Positions 1-10,900 of a DNA stretch of 64,000 nt are shown here, in pieces. This DNA comes from Pseudomonas protegens CHA0 (GTDB lineage: Bacteria; Pseudomonadota; Gammaproteobacteria; Pseudomonadales; Pseudomonadaceae), in the NCBI RefSeq assembly GCF_000397205.1, contig NC_021237.1, forward strand, positions 1,737,001 to 1,801,000, written 5' to 3'. The number at the start of each line of letters is the position of its first letter. Position 1 is the first letter of the stretch. The notes beneath the pieces were generated by a model that did no database searches, had not been told where the DNA came from, and was given only the letters and a program-made list of their open reading frames with translations. The translations under genes were made by a program, and so were the position numbers.

Positions 1-985
1 GCGTTTTCTTCTGGGCGTGGCCGAGGCCGGCTTCTTCCCGGGGATCATTCTCTACCTCACCTACTGGTTTCCGGCCCAGAGCCGGGGCCAGGCCCTGGGG
101 CTGTTCTACTTCGGCCTACCCCTGGCGCTGGTCCTCGGCAGCCCGCTGTCGGGCTGGTTGCTGGAATTCCATGGGGTGTTCGGCCTGACCAACTGGCAAT
201 GGCTGTTCGTGGTCGAGGGCCTGATGGCGTCGGTGGTCGGCATCGCCGCCTACTTCTACCTGGTGGATCGTCCCGGCGATGCGCGCTGGTTGAGCGTCGA
301 GCAGAAGCAGGCGCTGCATGACGCCCTGGCCGCAGAGGACGCAAGGAAAAAGGACAGCAGCCCCCACGGCTTCCTCAGTGCCCTGCGCAATCCCCGGGTC
401 CTGCAATTCTGCCTGGCCTACTTCACCATCCAGATGAGCGTCTACGGCGTGGTGTTCTACCTGCCGACACGCATCGCCGGGCTGCTGGACGGCCACGTGG
501 GCCTCAGCGTCGGGCTGATCACCGCGATTCCGTGGATCTGTGCCCTGCTGGTGACCCGCCTGGTGACCCGCTATGCCGACCGCAGTGGTCAGCATCAGCG
601 CCTGGCGGTGGTGATGCTGACCATGGCCGCCCTGGGCATCGCTGCTTCCGCACTGGGTAGCAGCATGGTCCCGGTGGTCCTGGCCTTCTGTTTCGCCGCC
701 GCCGGCTTCGTCGCCGTGCAGCCGCTGTTCTGGACCATCCCCACCGGCTACCTCAGCGGTGCCGCGGCGGCCGGCGGCATCGCCCTGATCAACTCCATCG
801 GCAACCTCGGCGGCTTTGTCGCGCCGAACCTCAAGACCCTGATGGAAACCCAGTTTGCCGATCCACGTGCGGGGATGTTCGCCCTGGCCCTGGTAGGCAT
901 CCTCGGCGCCATCCTGCTGTCACGCCTGAATACTCGGTACACCCCGACAGCTCCCAAACAGCTCACACCGTCCCAGGTCGGCTAA
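1..985 (+). CDS. MFS transporter, ACS-like family (5' end missing)
   Basis: The frame is already open at the left edge, so the N-terminus lies outside the window. The first visible residues, [15 protein letters not shown], are the helix 4 region typical of anion:cation symporter MFS carriers of the galactonate/rhamnonate/glucarate kind. About nine hydrophobic segments follow and the protein ends in a short polar tail. This family imports organic or sugar acids with protons across the inner membrane. The next three genes on the same strand (dehydratase, AraD1-type protein, aldehyde dehydrogenase) break down a sugar acid, so this is probably the importer for that substrate. The stop is 32 bp before the dehydratase start, consistent with one operon. 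The substrate is inferred from context only. Confidence 0.85.
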   Translation, partial: RFLLGVAEAGFFPGIILYLTYWFPAQSRGQALGLFYFGLPLALVLGSPLSGWLLEFHGVFGLTNWQWLFVVEGLMASVVGIAAYFYLVDRPGDARWLSVEQKQALHDALAAEDARKKDSSPHGFLSALRNPRVLQFCLAYFTIQMSVYGVVFYLPTRIAGLLDGHVGLSVGLITAIPWICALLVTRLVTRYADRSGQHQRLAVVMLTMAALGIAASALGSSMVPVVLAFCFAAAGFVAVQPLFWTIPTGYLSGAAAAGGIALINSIGNLGGFVAPNLKTLMETQFADPRAGMFALALVGILGAILLSRLNTRYTPTAPKQLTPSQVG

Positions 986-1017
986 TCACTACCCACGCCT
1001 TGCAAGGAAACCCCCTG

Positions 1018-2193
1018 ATGAAAATCACCGCGATCCGTACCCGTGTATTCGAATGGAAAGGCAAAGTCGTGCCACCTCAGGCGCACTTCTGCACCAATGC
1101 CACGGACATCCTCTTCGAGCGTGGCGATGCCATGGGCTCGTTCCGTTTCCACGGCTGGCTGGTGGTGGAAGTGGAAACCGACAACGGCCTGGTGGGTATC
1201 GGCAATTGCGCCCTGGCGCCGCGGGTGGCCAAGGAAATCATCGACACCTATCTGGCTCCGATCGCCATCGGTGAGGACCCTTTCGACAACGAATACATCT
1301 GGCAGAAAATGTACCGTCAGAGTCACGCGTGGGGGCGCAAGGGCATCGGCATGGCGGCCATCTCGGCGATCGACATCGCCCTCTGGGACATCATGGGCAA
1401 AGCGGTGAACAAGCCGGTGTTCAAGCTCCTCGGCGGGCGCACCAAGGACAAGATCTGGACCTACGCCTCCAAGCTCTACGCCAATGACAATCTCGACCTG
1501 TTCCTCGAAGAGGCCCAGGGCTACCTCAACCAGGGTTTCACTGCGCTGAAGATGCGCTTCGGCTACGGTCCCAAGGACGGCCCGGCCGGCATGCGCCGCA
1601 ACATCGAGCAGGTACGCGCTCTGCGCGAACTGGCCGGCCCGGATGTGGACATCATGCTCGAGTGCTATATGGGCTGGACCCTGGAATACGCCCGGCGCAT
1701 GTTGCCCAAGCTGGCGGAGTTCGAGCCGCGCTGGTTGGAGGAGCCGGTGATCGCCGACGACCTTGAAGGCTACGTCGAACTGAAGAAGATGGGCATCATG
1801 CCGATCTCCGGCGGTGAGCACGAGTTCACCTCCTATGGCTTCAAGGACTTGCTGGAACGCCGCGCCGTCGACGTGATCCAGTACGACACCAACCGCGTCG
1901 GCGGCATCACCGCCGCGCGCAAGATCAACGCCATGGCCGAAGCCTGGTCGGTGCCTGTGATTCCCCATGCCGGGCAGATGCACAACTACCACTTGACCCT
2001 GTCCACCACGGCCTCGCCGATGGCCGAGTTCTTCCCGGTGTTCGACGTCGAGGTCGGCAACGAACTCTTCTACTACGTGTTCAAGGGCGAGCCGCAGCCA
2101 GTCAAGGGCTACATCCAGCTCGATGACCACAAGCCGGGCCTGGGCCTGGAAATCTGCGAAGACTACCTGAGCGAATTCAACATCATCGAATAA
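1018..2193 (+). CDS. Enolase-superfamily sugar-acid dehydratase (rhamnonate/lyxonate dehydratase-like)
   Basis: 391 residues, close to the usual length of mandelate-racemase-subgroup dehydratases. ATG 1018 has AAGGAAA 8 bp upstream; an in-frame TTG at 1000 has no such site. The N-terminal lid domain is followed by a barrel carrying LKMRFGYG, the metal-ligand strands [17 protein letters not shown] and GGEHEF, and the late PHAGQMHNY segment that holds the catalytic His in rhamnonate dehydratase relatives. The enzyme should remove water from an aldonate to give a 2-keto-3-deoxy acid. Downstream FAH-type and semialdehyde dehydrogenase-type genes suggest a five-carbon acid (for example L-lyxonate or an arabinonate), because that route ends in 2-oxoglutarate. 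The exact substrate cannot be read from the sequence. Confidence 0.85.
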   Translation: MKITAIRTRVFEWKGKVVPPQAHFCTNATDILFERGDAMGSFRFHGWLVVEVETDNGLVGIGNCALAPRVAKEIIDTYLAPIAIGEDPFDNEYIWQKMYRQSHAWGRKGIGMAAISAIDIALWDIMGKAVNKPVFKLLGGRTKDKIWTYASKLYANDNLDLFLEEAQGYLNQGFTALKMRFGYGPKDGPAGMRRNIEQVRALRELAGPDVDIMLECYMGWTLEYARRMLPKLAEFEPRWLEEPVIADDLEGYVELKKMGIMPISGGEHEFTSYGFKDLLERRAVDVIQYDTNRVGGITAARKINAMAEAWSVPVIPHAGQMHNYHLTLSTTASPMAEFFPVFDVEVGNELFYYVFKGEPQPVKGYIQLDDHKPGLGLEICEDYLSEFNIIE

Positions 2194-2245
2194 GCCTCGG
2201 GCGCCGCTTGCGGGCGGCGCCGTACACACCTATGGGAGAGCGAAC

Positions 2246-3241
2246 ATGCGCTTGATTCAATTTGCCAGCAGCACCGGTCAGCGTCAGGTCGGAGTGATCG
2301 AAGAGCAGCAAGTGCGAGTATTGCGCAACACCTCCAGCACCCGTGAACTGGCCCTGGCGGCGATCCGCAACCAGCGCAGCCTGCAGCAGGAAGCGCAGCT
2401 GCGCGGCAGTGATCCGGGACCGGACTATGCACAGCTGTTGCAGCAGGGCCGGGTGCTGCCGCCCCTGGACCATGAGGACCCGGCCCATTGCCTGATCAGC
2501 GGCACCGGCCTGACCCACCTGGGCAGCGCCTCGACCCGGGACAAGATGCACCAGCATGACGGCGAGGTCGAAGCGGGCATGACCGACACCATGCGCATCT
2601 TCAAATGGGGCCTGGAAGGCGGCAAGCCCGAGGCCGGGCAAGTGGGGGCCCAGCCGGAATGGTTCTACAAGGGCGACGGCAGCATTGTCGTGCGTCCCGG
2701 CGGCGATTTTCCGCTGCCGCCGTTTGCCGAGGATGGGGGGGAGGAACCGGAGCTCACCGGCCTTTATGTGATCGGTGATGATGGACTGCCGTACCGCGTC
2801 GGTTATGCCCTGGGCAACGAGTTCTCCGACCATGTGATGGAGCGGCGCAACTACCTGTACCTGGCCCACTCGAAGCTGCGCTACTGCGCCTACGGCCCGG
2901 AATTGCGGGTCGGCGAACTGCCCCGGCACCTGGTGGGCCGCAGCCGCATTATCCGCAACGCTGAAGTGCTCTGGGAAAGGGAGTTTCTCAGCGGTGAGGA
3001 CAACATGTGCCATAGCCTGGCCAACCTCGAATACCACCACTTCAAGTACGCGCAGTTCCTGCGTCCCGGCGACGTCCATGTGCACTACTTCGGCACCGCC
3101 ACCCTGTCCTTTGCCGACGGTGTACGCACGCGCCCCGGCGACCGCTTCCAGATCAGCCTCGAAGCCTTCGGCGCGCCCCTGGAAAACACCATCGGTGCAA
3201 GCGTCCAGCCCTTGGCCATCGGCCAGGTACGGGCCCTGTAA
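2246..3241 (+). CDS. AraD1-type fumarylacetoacetate-hydrolase-fold protein
   Basis: 331 residues. ATG 2246 follows GGGAGAG. The N-terminal half is variable. The C-terminal half carries the FAH-like fold, seen in segments such as LYVIGDDGLPYRVGYALGNE, FSDHVMERRNYLYLAHSKLR and VHYFGTATLSFADG. AraD1 proteins are found in operons for pentonate oxidation, where a 2-keto-3-deoxy-pentonate is dehydrated to 2-oxoglutarate semialdehyde. That role fits between the upstream aldonate dehydratase and the downstream aldehyde dehydrogenase. The 52-bp gap before it holds a GC-rich hairpin (GGCGCCGC / GCGGCGCC, about 2201-2222) that could tune expression between cistrons. Family assignment is good; the reaction is inferred from neighbours. 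Confidence 0.8.
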   Translation: MRLIQFASSTGQRQVGVIEEQQVRVLRNTSSTRELALAAIRNQRSLQQEAQLRGSDPGPDYAQLLQQGRVLPPLDHEDPAHCLISGTGLTHLGSASTRDKMHQHDGEVEAGMTDTMRIFKWGLEGGKPEAGQVGAQPEWFYKGDGSIVVRPGGDFPLPPFAEDGGEEPELTGLYVIGDDGLPYRVGYALGNEFSDHVMERRNYLYLAHSKLRYCAYGPELRVGELPRHLVGRSRIIRNAEVLWEREFLSGEDNMCHSLANLEYHHFKYAQFLRPGDVHVHYFGTATLSFADGVRTRPGDRFQISLEAFGAPLENTIGASVQPLAIGQVRAL

Positions 3242-3282
3242 ATCTTCAACCACCGGCCTCTGGCGCCGGTCAAGGAATTCTC

Positions 3283-4863
3283 ATGACTCGCTTGTCTGGA
3301 CACAACTACATTGGTGGCGCCCGCAGCGCTCTGGGCGAGGTGCAGTTGCACAGCCTGGATGCCAGCAGTGGCCAAGCCCTGCCGGGAAGCTTCTTTCAGG
3401 CGACCGCGGCGGAAGTGGATGCCGCGGCCCGGGCCGCGGCGCTGGCCTACCCGCTGTACCGCAACCTCAGCGCCGAGCGGCGTGCGCAGTTTCTCGATGC
3501 CATTGCCGATGAACTGGACGGCCTCGGGGATGACTTCATCGCCACTGTCTGCCGGGAAACTGCCTTGCCCGCCGGGCGCATTCAGGGCGAGCGAGGGCGT
3601 ACCAGCGGCCAGTTGCGTTTGTTCGCCAGGGTCCTGCGTCGGGGCGACTTCTATGCTGCACGCATCGATCGCGCCTTGCCCCAGCGCCAGCCGCTGCCGC
3701 GCCCGGACCTGCGCCAGTACCACATCGGCCTGGGCCCGGTGGCGGTGTTTGGTGCCAGCAACTTCCCCCTGGCGTTCTCCACCGCCGGTGGCGACACCGC
3801 TGCGGCCCTGGCCGCCGGTTGCCCGGTGGTGTTCAAGGCCCACAGCGGGCACATGGCGACTGCCGAGTGGGTGGCGGACGCGATCATCCGCGCGGCGCAG
3901 CGCAGCGGGATGCCCGCCGGAGTGTTCAACATGATCTACGGAGCCGGGGTCGGGGAGTGGCTGGTCAAGCACCCGGCGATCCAGGCGGTGGGCTTTACCG
4001 GCTCCCTCAAGGGTGGCAATGCCTTGTGCCAGATGGCCGCGACCCGGCCGCAGCCGATCCCGGTGTTCGCCGAGATGTCGAGCATCAACCCGGTGATCCT
4101 GCTGCCGGAGGCTCTCAGGGCCCGGGGTTCGCAGATCGCCGCCGAACTGGCGGGTTCGGTGACCTTGGGTGCGGGTCAGTTCTGTACCAATCCTGGCCTG
4201 ATCATCGGCCTGCGCTCGCCGCAGTTCAGCGCCTTTCTCCAGCAGTTCAGCACGCAGATGGACCAGCAGGCGCCGCAGACCATGCTCAACAGCGGCACGC
4301 TGGTCAGCTATTGCCAGGGGCTTGCAGCCTTGCACCAGCATCCACGTCTGCGGCACCTGGCGGGGCGGCCACAGCAGGGCGCCCAGGCACAGGCTCAGCT
4401 ATTTCAGGCCGATGTCAGCCTGTTGCTGGAGGGCGATGAACTGCTTCAGGAGGAAGTCTTCGGCCCGGCCAGCATCGTCATCGAAGTGGCGGATCAGCGT
4501 GAACTGGCGGCGGCCTTGCAGGGGCTGCGTGGGCAACTGACCGCGACCTTGATCGGCGAGGAACAGGAACTGCTGGAGCATCGCTGGCTCAGCGAGGTCT
4601 TGCAGGAAAAGGTCGGCCGGCTATTGCTCAATGGCTATCCGACCGGGGTCGAAGTCTGCGATGCGATGGTTCACGGCGGGCCTTATCCGGCAACGTCGGA
4701 TGCCCGTGGCACCTCGGTAGGCAGCCTGGCGATCGCGCGCTTCCTGCGCCCGGTATGTTTCCAGAACTACCCGGACGCGCTGCTGCCTGAAGCCCTGCGC
4801 AATGCCAACCCGCTGGGTATACGACGCCTGGTGGACGGAGAAATGAGCAACGCCGCGCTTTGA
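3283..4863 (+). CDS. NADP-type aldehyde dehydrogenase (2-oxoglutarate semialdehyde dehydrogenase-like)
   Basis: 526 residues, the longer aldehyde dehydrogenase class annotated as NADP(+)-dependent or 2,5-dioxovalerate dehydrogenase. ATG 3283 has AAGGAA at suitable spacing. The Rossmann segment FGASNFPLAFSTAGGDTAAA, the catalytic Glu (EMSSINP, about residue 264) and the catalytic Cys (GQFCTNPG, residue 301) are all present. As the last gene of the four-gene cluster it probably oxidises 2-oxoglutarate semialdehyde to 2-oxoglutarate, feeding the TCA cycle. A small hairpin lies in the 41-bp gap before it. Confidence 0.88.
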   Translation: MTRLSGHNYIGGARSALGEVQLHSLDASSGQALPGSFFQATAAEVDAAARAAALAYPLYRNLSAERRAQFLDAIADELDGLGDDFIATVCRETALPAGRIQGERGRTSGQLRLFARVLRRGDFYAARIDRALPQRQPLPRPDLRQYHIGLGPVAVFGASNFPLAFSTAGGDTAAALAAGCPVVFKAHSGHMATAEWVADAIIRAAQRSGMPAGVFNMIYGAGVGEWLVKHPAIQAVGFTGSLKGGNALCQMAATRPQPIPVFAEMSSINPVILLPEALRARGSQIAAELAGSVTLGAGQFCTNPGLIIGLRSPQFSAFLQQFSTQMDQQAPQTMLNSGTLVSYCQGLAALHQHPRLRHLAGRPQQGAQAQAQLFQADVSLLLEGDELLQEEVFGPASIVIEVADQRELAAALQGLRGQLTATLIGEEQELLEHRWLSEVLQEKVGRLLLNGYPTGVEVCDAMVHGGPYPATSDARGTSVGSLAIARFLRPVCFQNYPDALLPEALRNANPLGIRRLVDGEMSNAAL

Positions 4864-4909
4864 CCCAGGGCGGCCGCAACAGGCCTTGAGCAGATGCCGG
4901 CAGCCTGTT

Positions 4910-5803
4910 TCAGGCTGCGGCCTTTGCCGCCGGCCTGAGCACCAGCCACAGCGCGGCGGCAATCAGCGCGCCGCCATACAGGTGGGCCATGGACAGCGGC
5001 TCGTCCAGCAGCAACGCGCCCCACAGTACGCCGAATGGCGGGATCATGAAGGTCACGGTCATCGAACGCACCGGGCCGATGGCGCTGAGCAGGCGGAAAT
5101 ACAGCACGTAGGCAAACGCGGTGCAGCCCAGCCCCAGCCCCAGAAGCGATAGCCATACGCTCCAGCCACCCCAGCTGGGAGGCGGCTGGCTGATGGCGTT
5201 GTAGGCGAACAGCGGCAACAGCAGCAGGGTCGCTCCCAGCATGCTGCCCAGGGCCGACAGGCGGCTGTCCAGGCCGCCGGCCTGGTCCAGCCAGCGTCGG
5301 GCGAGGAACCCGGCGAAGCCGTAGCAGGTGGTGGCCATCAAGCAGGACAGGGCGCCCAGCAGCAGGTCTCGGTCGAAGGCCACGGGGCCGGCGCGGGTCA
5401 GGATGCCGACGCCGAGCAGGCCCAGGCAGACCCCGGCGAATTTGCTCGGGGTCAGGCGTTCATGGAAAAACAGGCCGCCGATCAACACCCCCATCAACGG
5501 CGTGGTGGCATTGAAGATCGCCGAGTAGCCGGCGGGCAGCACCTGGGCCGCCACCGAGTACATCGTCGCGGGTATCCCGGAGTTGATCACCCCGAGCAGC
5601 AGCACGGTCTTGAGCTTGCCACGAAAGTTCCAGTCGACCCGCATCAACGCCAGCATCACCAGCAGCCCGAGCGCGGCGATGGACACCCGGAAGAAGGCCG
5701 TGGGCACGCTGCCCAGCACCGGGGCGATGATGCGCATGAACAAGAAGCTCGCGCCCCAGATGGCGGCCAGCGACAGCAGGCGCAGCAGATCGACAGGTTT
5801 CAC
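4910..5803 (-). CDS. EamA/DMT-family transporter
   Basis: 297 residues with about ten hydrophobic helices in two EamA repeats, typical of drug/metabolite exporters. The frame is open up to 5860, but GTG 5803 (first residues [10 protein letters not shown]) is the likely start: AAGGAA lies 6 bp upstream and the protein then begins just before helix 1. It faces aceK, which is divergent, and is convergent with the sugar-acid operon. No substrate can be read from the sequence. Confidence 0.85.
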   Translation of the reverse strand: MKPVDLLRLLSLAAIWGASFLFMRIIAPVLGSVPTAFFRVSIAALGLLVMLALMRVDWNFRGKLKTVLLLGVINSGIPATMYSVAAQVLPAGYSAIFNATTPLMGVLIGGLFFHERLTPSKFAGVCLGLLGVGILTRAGPVAFDRDLLLGALSCLMATTCYGFAGFLARRWLDQAGGLDSRLSALGSMLGATLLLLPLFAYNAISQPPPSWGGWSVWLSLLGLGLGCTAFAYVLYFRLLSAIGPVRSMTVTFMIPPFGVLWGALLLDEPLSMAHLYGGALIAAALWLVLRPAAKAAA

Positions 5804-6051
5804 AGGAGGTTCCTTGGGTTCGGGGCGAGGGATCTTGCCCAGCGTGGCCGGGCATGGCAAACCTTATTGGCGCACGGGGCGAAGAAAACCCGCACCCCGA
5901 TTGTTGCGTTCAATCCTGCGTTGCAGAGGCCTGGAGACAGAGCGACCGCCGGGTCATTTTTCGGCGTACGTCCCATCACAAAAATACGCTTCTCTTCACC
6001 TCGTTTCACTGGCTAAGCTCTGGCATCGTAAATTCCCGCAGAGGTCTCTTT

Positions 6052-7773
6052 ATGTCGCAGTCATGGCCCGCCGCCGATATCGCTCGAATGATCCTCGATG
6101 GCTTCGACGACTACCGCGAGCACTTTCGCCAGATCACCGACGGTGCCCGGCAACGCTTCGAGCAGGCGCAGTGGCAGCAAGCGCAAAAGGCCTCGGCAGC
6201 GCGGATCAACCTGTATGAAGAGAAGGTGGGCGAGACCGTGGCCCGCCTGCACCAGGCCTTCAGCACCGAGTCGCTGATGGATGTCAGCCAGTGGCCACTG
6301 GTGAAAAGCGCCTACATCAGCCTGATCGACCTGCGCTTTGACGATGAGTTGTCCGAGACCTGGTACAACTCGATCTTCTGCGGCCTGTTCAGCCACGACC
6401 TGATCAGCGACGGCTGCATGTTCATCCACACCACCCGGCCCAGCCTGCGCCGGGCCCGGGCCGCGCAGACCCGCAGCTACAAGCCCCAGGGCGAACTGGC
6501 GACGATGCTCGAACAGGTATTCGCCGACTACCGCTTCAGCGAGGACTACGCCGACCTGCCGGGGGACCTGCGGCGCCTGGAGGCGCAATTGCGGGAGAAC
6601 CTGCCGGACTGGGTGTGCAAGGACCCGGAACTGACCCTGGAACTGTTTTCCTCGGTGCTCTACCGCAACAAGGGCGCCTATCTGGTGGGGCGCATCTTCA
6701 CCCATGAAGAACAGTGGCCGCTGGTGATCCCGCTACTGCACCGCGAAGGCCGGGGGATCCAGATCGACGCGCTGATCACCGACGAGGCGGACGTCTCGAT
6801 CATCTTTTCCTTCACCCGTTCCTACTTCATGGTGGACGTGCCGGTGCCGGCGGAATTCATCGGCTTCCTCAAGCGCATCCTGCCGGGCAAGCACATCGCC
6901 GAGCTGTACACCTCCATCGGTTTCTACAAGCACGGCAAGTCGGAGTTCTACCGGGCCCTGATCAACCACCTGGCCAGCACCGACGATCGCTTCATCATGG
7001 CTCCCGGGGTGCGCGGCATGGTCATGAGCGTGTTCACCCTGCCGGGCTTCAACACCGTGTTCAAGATCATCAAGGACCGCTTCTCGCCGTCGAAGAACGT
7101 CGACCGGGCCACGGTGATCGAGAAATACCGGCTGGTGAAAAGCGTGGATCGGGTGGGCCGCATGGCCGATACCCAGGAGTTCGCCGACTTCCGCTTCCCC
7201 CTGAGCAAGTTCGACCCGGCGTGCCTTGAGGAGCTGCTGGAAGTGGCGCCCTCCACGGTGGCGGTGGAAGGCCAGACGGTACTGATCCGCCACTGCTGGA
7301 CCGAGCGGCGCATGACCCCGCTCAACCTCTACCTGGAGCATGCCAACGAAGCCCAGGTGCGCGAGGCCCTGGAGGACTATGGCCTGGCGATCAAGCAGCT
7401 GGCGGCGGCCAACATCTTCCCCGGCGACATGCTGCTGAAGAACTTCGGCGTCACCCGCCATGGCCGGGTGGTGTTCTATGACTACGACGAAATCTGCTTC
7501 CTCACCGAAGCCAACTTCCGCCACATTCCGGCCCCCCGTACCCCGGAAGATGAAATGGCTTCCGAACCCTGGTATTCCATCGGCCCCCACGACGTGTTTC
7601 CCGAGGAGTTCCCGCCGTTCCTGTTCGCCGATGCCGGCCAGCGCAAGCTGTTCGACCAGCTGCACGGCGAGCTGTACAACGCCGATTACTGGAAGGGCCT
7701 GCAGGAGGCCATCCGCGCCGGCAAGGTGATCGATGTCTTCCCTTACCGGCGCCAAGGCCTGGAAGACGAATAA
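6052..7773 (+). CDS. aceK: Isocitrate dehydrogenase kinase/phosphatase AceK
   Basis: 573 residues, against 578 in E. coli. AceK phosphorylates and dephosphorylates isocitrate dehydrogenase and so directs isocitrate between the TCA cycle and the glyoxylate bypass. The N-terminal half is the regulatory domain. The kinase-like domain shows the ATP-binding [10 protein letters not shown] segment near residue 318, RMADTQ with Asp373 (the counterpart of E. coli D371), and [13 protein letters not shown] followed by FYDYDEICF with the metal-binding acids. ATG 6052 has AGAGG upstream; the open frame runs back to 5854, but that extension lacks family similarity. Unlike in E. coli, no aceB or aceA lies beside it. 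Confidence 0.97.
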   Translation: MSQSWPAADIARMILDGFDDYREHFRQITDGARQRFEQAQWQQAQKASAARINLYEEKVGETVARLHQAFSTESLMDVSQWPLVKSAYISLIDLRFDDELSETWYNSIFCGLFSHDLISDGCMFIHTTRPSLRRARAAQTRSYKPQGELATMLEQVFADYRFSEDYADLPGDLRRLEAQLRENLPDWVCKDPELTLELFSSVLYRNKGAYLVGRIFTHEEQWPLVIPLLHREGRGIQIDALITDEADVSIIFSFTRSYFMVDVPVPAEFIGFLKRILPGKHIAELYTSIGFYKHGKSEFYRALINHLASTDDRFIMAPGVRGMVMSVFTLPGFNTVFKIIKDRFSPSKNVDRATVIEKYRLVKSVDRVGRMADTQEFADFRFPLSKFDPACLEELLEVAPSTVAVEGQTVLIRHCWTERRMTPLNLYLEHANEAQVREALEDYGLAIKQLAAANIFPGDMLLKNFGVTRHGRVVFYDYDEICFLTEANFRHIPAPRTPEDEMASEPWYSIGPHDVFPEEFPPFLFADAGQRKLFDQLHGELYNADYWKGLQEAIRAGKVIDVFPYRRQGLEDE

Positions 7774-7783
7774 ATAGACGTGC

Positions 7784-7843
7784 AGGAGCCGGTTTGCCGG
7801 CGAGGGCGCCCTCACTGGCCCCTTCGCCGACAAGCCGGCTCCT
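7784..7843. repeat. REP-type inverted repeat pair
   Basis: Left arm 7784-7806 (AGGAGCCGG...) pairs with right arm 7821-7843 with a few mismatches. Inverted copies with the GGAGCC/GGCTCC signature are common between Pseudomonas genes. It lies between aceK and hrpA and may form a hairpin at the 3' end of the aceK transcript. Confidence 0.75.
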
Positions 7844-7908
7844 ACGTATTGCATGGACTTTTCTGCGACAATCGCGCCCTGCCTAAATAGACGACCCTTG
7901 CGTACCTG

Positions 7909-10900
7909 ATGACTGACGAATCGCCTGCAATCGACCAACTGCTGAAAAACCTCGATCAAGCCATGCTCGGCGACCGTCACCGGTTGCGCCGGCAGTTGCT
8001 CGAACTGCGCAAGAAGCCCGACGAGGCCAAGCTCGCCCAGTGGCTGGAGCGCATGCAGGCTTCCTGCAACCTGGTGACGGCGCGGCGCCAGAGCGTGCCG
8101 CAGATCCGCTATGACGACAGCCTGCCGATTGCCGCCAAGCGCGACGAGATCAAGGAGGCGCTGCTCAAGCATCAGGTGCTGATCATTGCCGGCGAGACCG
8201 GCTCGGGCAAGACCACCCAGTTGCCGAAAATCTGCCTGGAAATCGGTCGTGGCCAGCATGGCCTGATCGGCCATACCCAGCCCCGGCGGATTGCCGCCCG
8301 CAGCGTGGCCAGCCGGGTCGCCGAAGAGCTGGCCACGCCCCTGGGCTCGCTGGTGGGCTACCAGGTGCGCTTCGAGGACCAGAGCGATTCCAGCACCCTG
8401 ATCAAGCTGATGACCGACGGCATCCTGCTGGCGGAAACCCAGAACGATCGCTACCTGGAACGCTACGACACGATCATCGTCGACGAGGCCCACGAGCGCA
8501 GCCTGAACATCGACTTCCTCCTCGGCTACCTCAAGACCCTGCTGCCGCGGCGCCCGGACCTGAAGGTCATCATCACCTCGGCGACCATCGACCTTGAGCG
8601 CTTCTCCAAGCACTTCGATAACGCGCCGATCGTCGAGGTCTCCGGCCGCACCTTCCCGGTGGAAACCTGGTATCGCCCGTTGACCCTGGAACAGGACGAG
8701 GAGGGCAACCGGGTCGAGGACGACCTCACGGTGGACCAGGCGATCCTCGCCACCCTGGATGAAATCGCCGCCCATGAACGCAGTGAAAGGCGCAGCCCCG
8801 GGGATGTGCTGGTGTTCCTGCCCGGCGAGCGGGAGATCCGCGACGCCGCGGAGATGCTGCGCAAGGCCCAGCTCAAGCACACCGAGATCCTGCCGCTGTA
8901 CGCGCGCCTGTCGCCGGCCGAACAGCAGCGCATCTTCCAGTCCCACCCGGGCCGCCGCGTGGTGCTGGCCACCAACGTCGCCGAAACCTCGCTGACCGTG
9001 CCGGGCATCCGCTACGTGATCGACAGCGGCACTGCGCGCATCAGCCGCTACAGCTACCGGGCCAAGGTCCAGCGCCTGCCCATCGAGGCGATTTCCCAGG
9101 CCAGCGCCAACCAGCGCAAGGGCCGTTGCGGCCGGGTCGAACCGGGGATCTGCGTACGCCTGTACAGCGAGGAAGATTTCCTCGGCCGGCCGGAATTCAC
9201 CGACCCGGAGATCCTGCGTACCAACCTGGCGGCGGTGATCCTGCAGATGCTGCACCTGCGCCTGGGGGAAATCACTGCCTTCCCGTTTATCGAGCCGCCG
9301 GATGGCAAGGCCATCAGCGACGGTTTCAACCTGCTGCAGGAACTCTCGGCAGTCGACCGCAACAGCCAGCTGACACCACTGGGCCGGCAACTGGCGCGCC
9401 TGCCGGTGGATCCGCGCATGGGCCGCATGCTGCTGGAAGCGGCCAAGCTCGGCAGCCTCCAGGAAGTGCTGATCGTCGCCAGCGCCATGTCGATCCAGGA
9501 CCCCCGCGAGCGTCCGCCGGAGCGCCAGCAGGCCGCCGACCAGGCCCACGCCCAGTGGAAGGACGTGGATTCGGACTTCGCCGGGCTGGTCAACCTGTGG
9601 CGCGGCTTCGAAGAACAGCGCCAGGCCCTCACCGCCAGCCCGCTGCGCAACTGGTGCCGCAAGAATTTCCTGAACTACCTGCGCCTGCGCGAGTGGCGTG
9701 ATTCGCACCGGCAGTTGAGCCTGATCTGCCGCGACCTGCAACTGAGCCTGAACAAGGAGCCGGCGGACTACCCGAAACTGCACAAGGCGGTGCTGGTAGG
9801 CCTGCTCAGCCAGATCGGCCAGAAGACCGAAGACGGCGACTACCTGGGGGCCCGCCAGCGGCGCTTCTGGATCCACCCGTCCTCGGGCCTGGGCAAGAAG
9901 CGCCCGCAATGGCTGATGACCGCCGAGCTGGTGGAAACCACCAAGCTCTATGCGCGCATGGTGGCCAAGATCGAGCCGGACTGGATCGAGCCCCTGGCCG
10001 GCCATCTGGTGAAGAAGAACCACTTCGAGCCCCATTGGGAGAAGAAGCGCGGCCAGGTAGTGGCCTACGAGCAGATCACCCTGTTCGGCCTGATCGTGGT
10101 CGGCCGCCGGCCAGTGCATTACGGCCCGGTGGACCCGGTGGTGTCCCGCGAGCTGTTCATCCGCGAGGCCCTGGTGCGTGGCGAAATCCAGTCCAAGGCC
10201 AAGTGCCTGAGCGCCAACACCCAGTTGCTGGAACAGCTCGATGCCCTGGAAGCCAAGGCCCGGCGCCGCGACATCCTGGCCGACGAGGAAACCCTGTTCG
10301 CCTTCTACGACGCACGTTTGCCGGCGGAGATCCACCAGACCGCGACCTTCGACAGCTGGTACCGGGTGCACAGCCAGAAGAACCCGCAGTTGTTGATCAT
10401 GCGCGAGGAAGACGTGCTCGCCCGCGAGGCCAGCGAGGTCACCGCCAAGCAGTACCCGGACACCCTGCATATCGGTGACCTGGAACTGGCCCTGAGTTAC
10501 CACTTCGAACCCAACCATCCCCGGGACGGCGTGACCCTGCGGGTGCCAGCGCCGCTGCTGCCGGCACTGCCCGCCGAACGCCTGGAATGGCTGGTGCCGG
10601 GGCTGATCGAGGCCAAGTGCATCGCCCTGGTGCGCAACCTGCCCAAGGCCCTGCGCAAGAACTTCGTGCCGGTGCCGGACTTCGTCAAGGCCGCCCTGCA
10701 GCGCATGGTCTTCGCCGAGGGCTCCTTGCCCCAGGCCCTGGGCCGCGAGCTGCTGCGCATGACCGGTGCCCGGGTCAGCGACGAGGCCTGGAGCGAAGCC
10801 GAACAACAGGTGGAAAGCCACCTGCGGATGAACCTGGAAATCGTCGACGCCCAGGGCAAGTTCCTCGGCGAAGGCCGCGACCTGGCCGAACTGACCGCGC

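Noticed and set aside
5854..6051. N-terminal extension of AceK of 66 residues
   Set aside because: It passes through the promoter/leader region, has no family similarity, and ATG 6052 gives the normal length with a ribosome-binding site.
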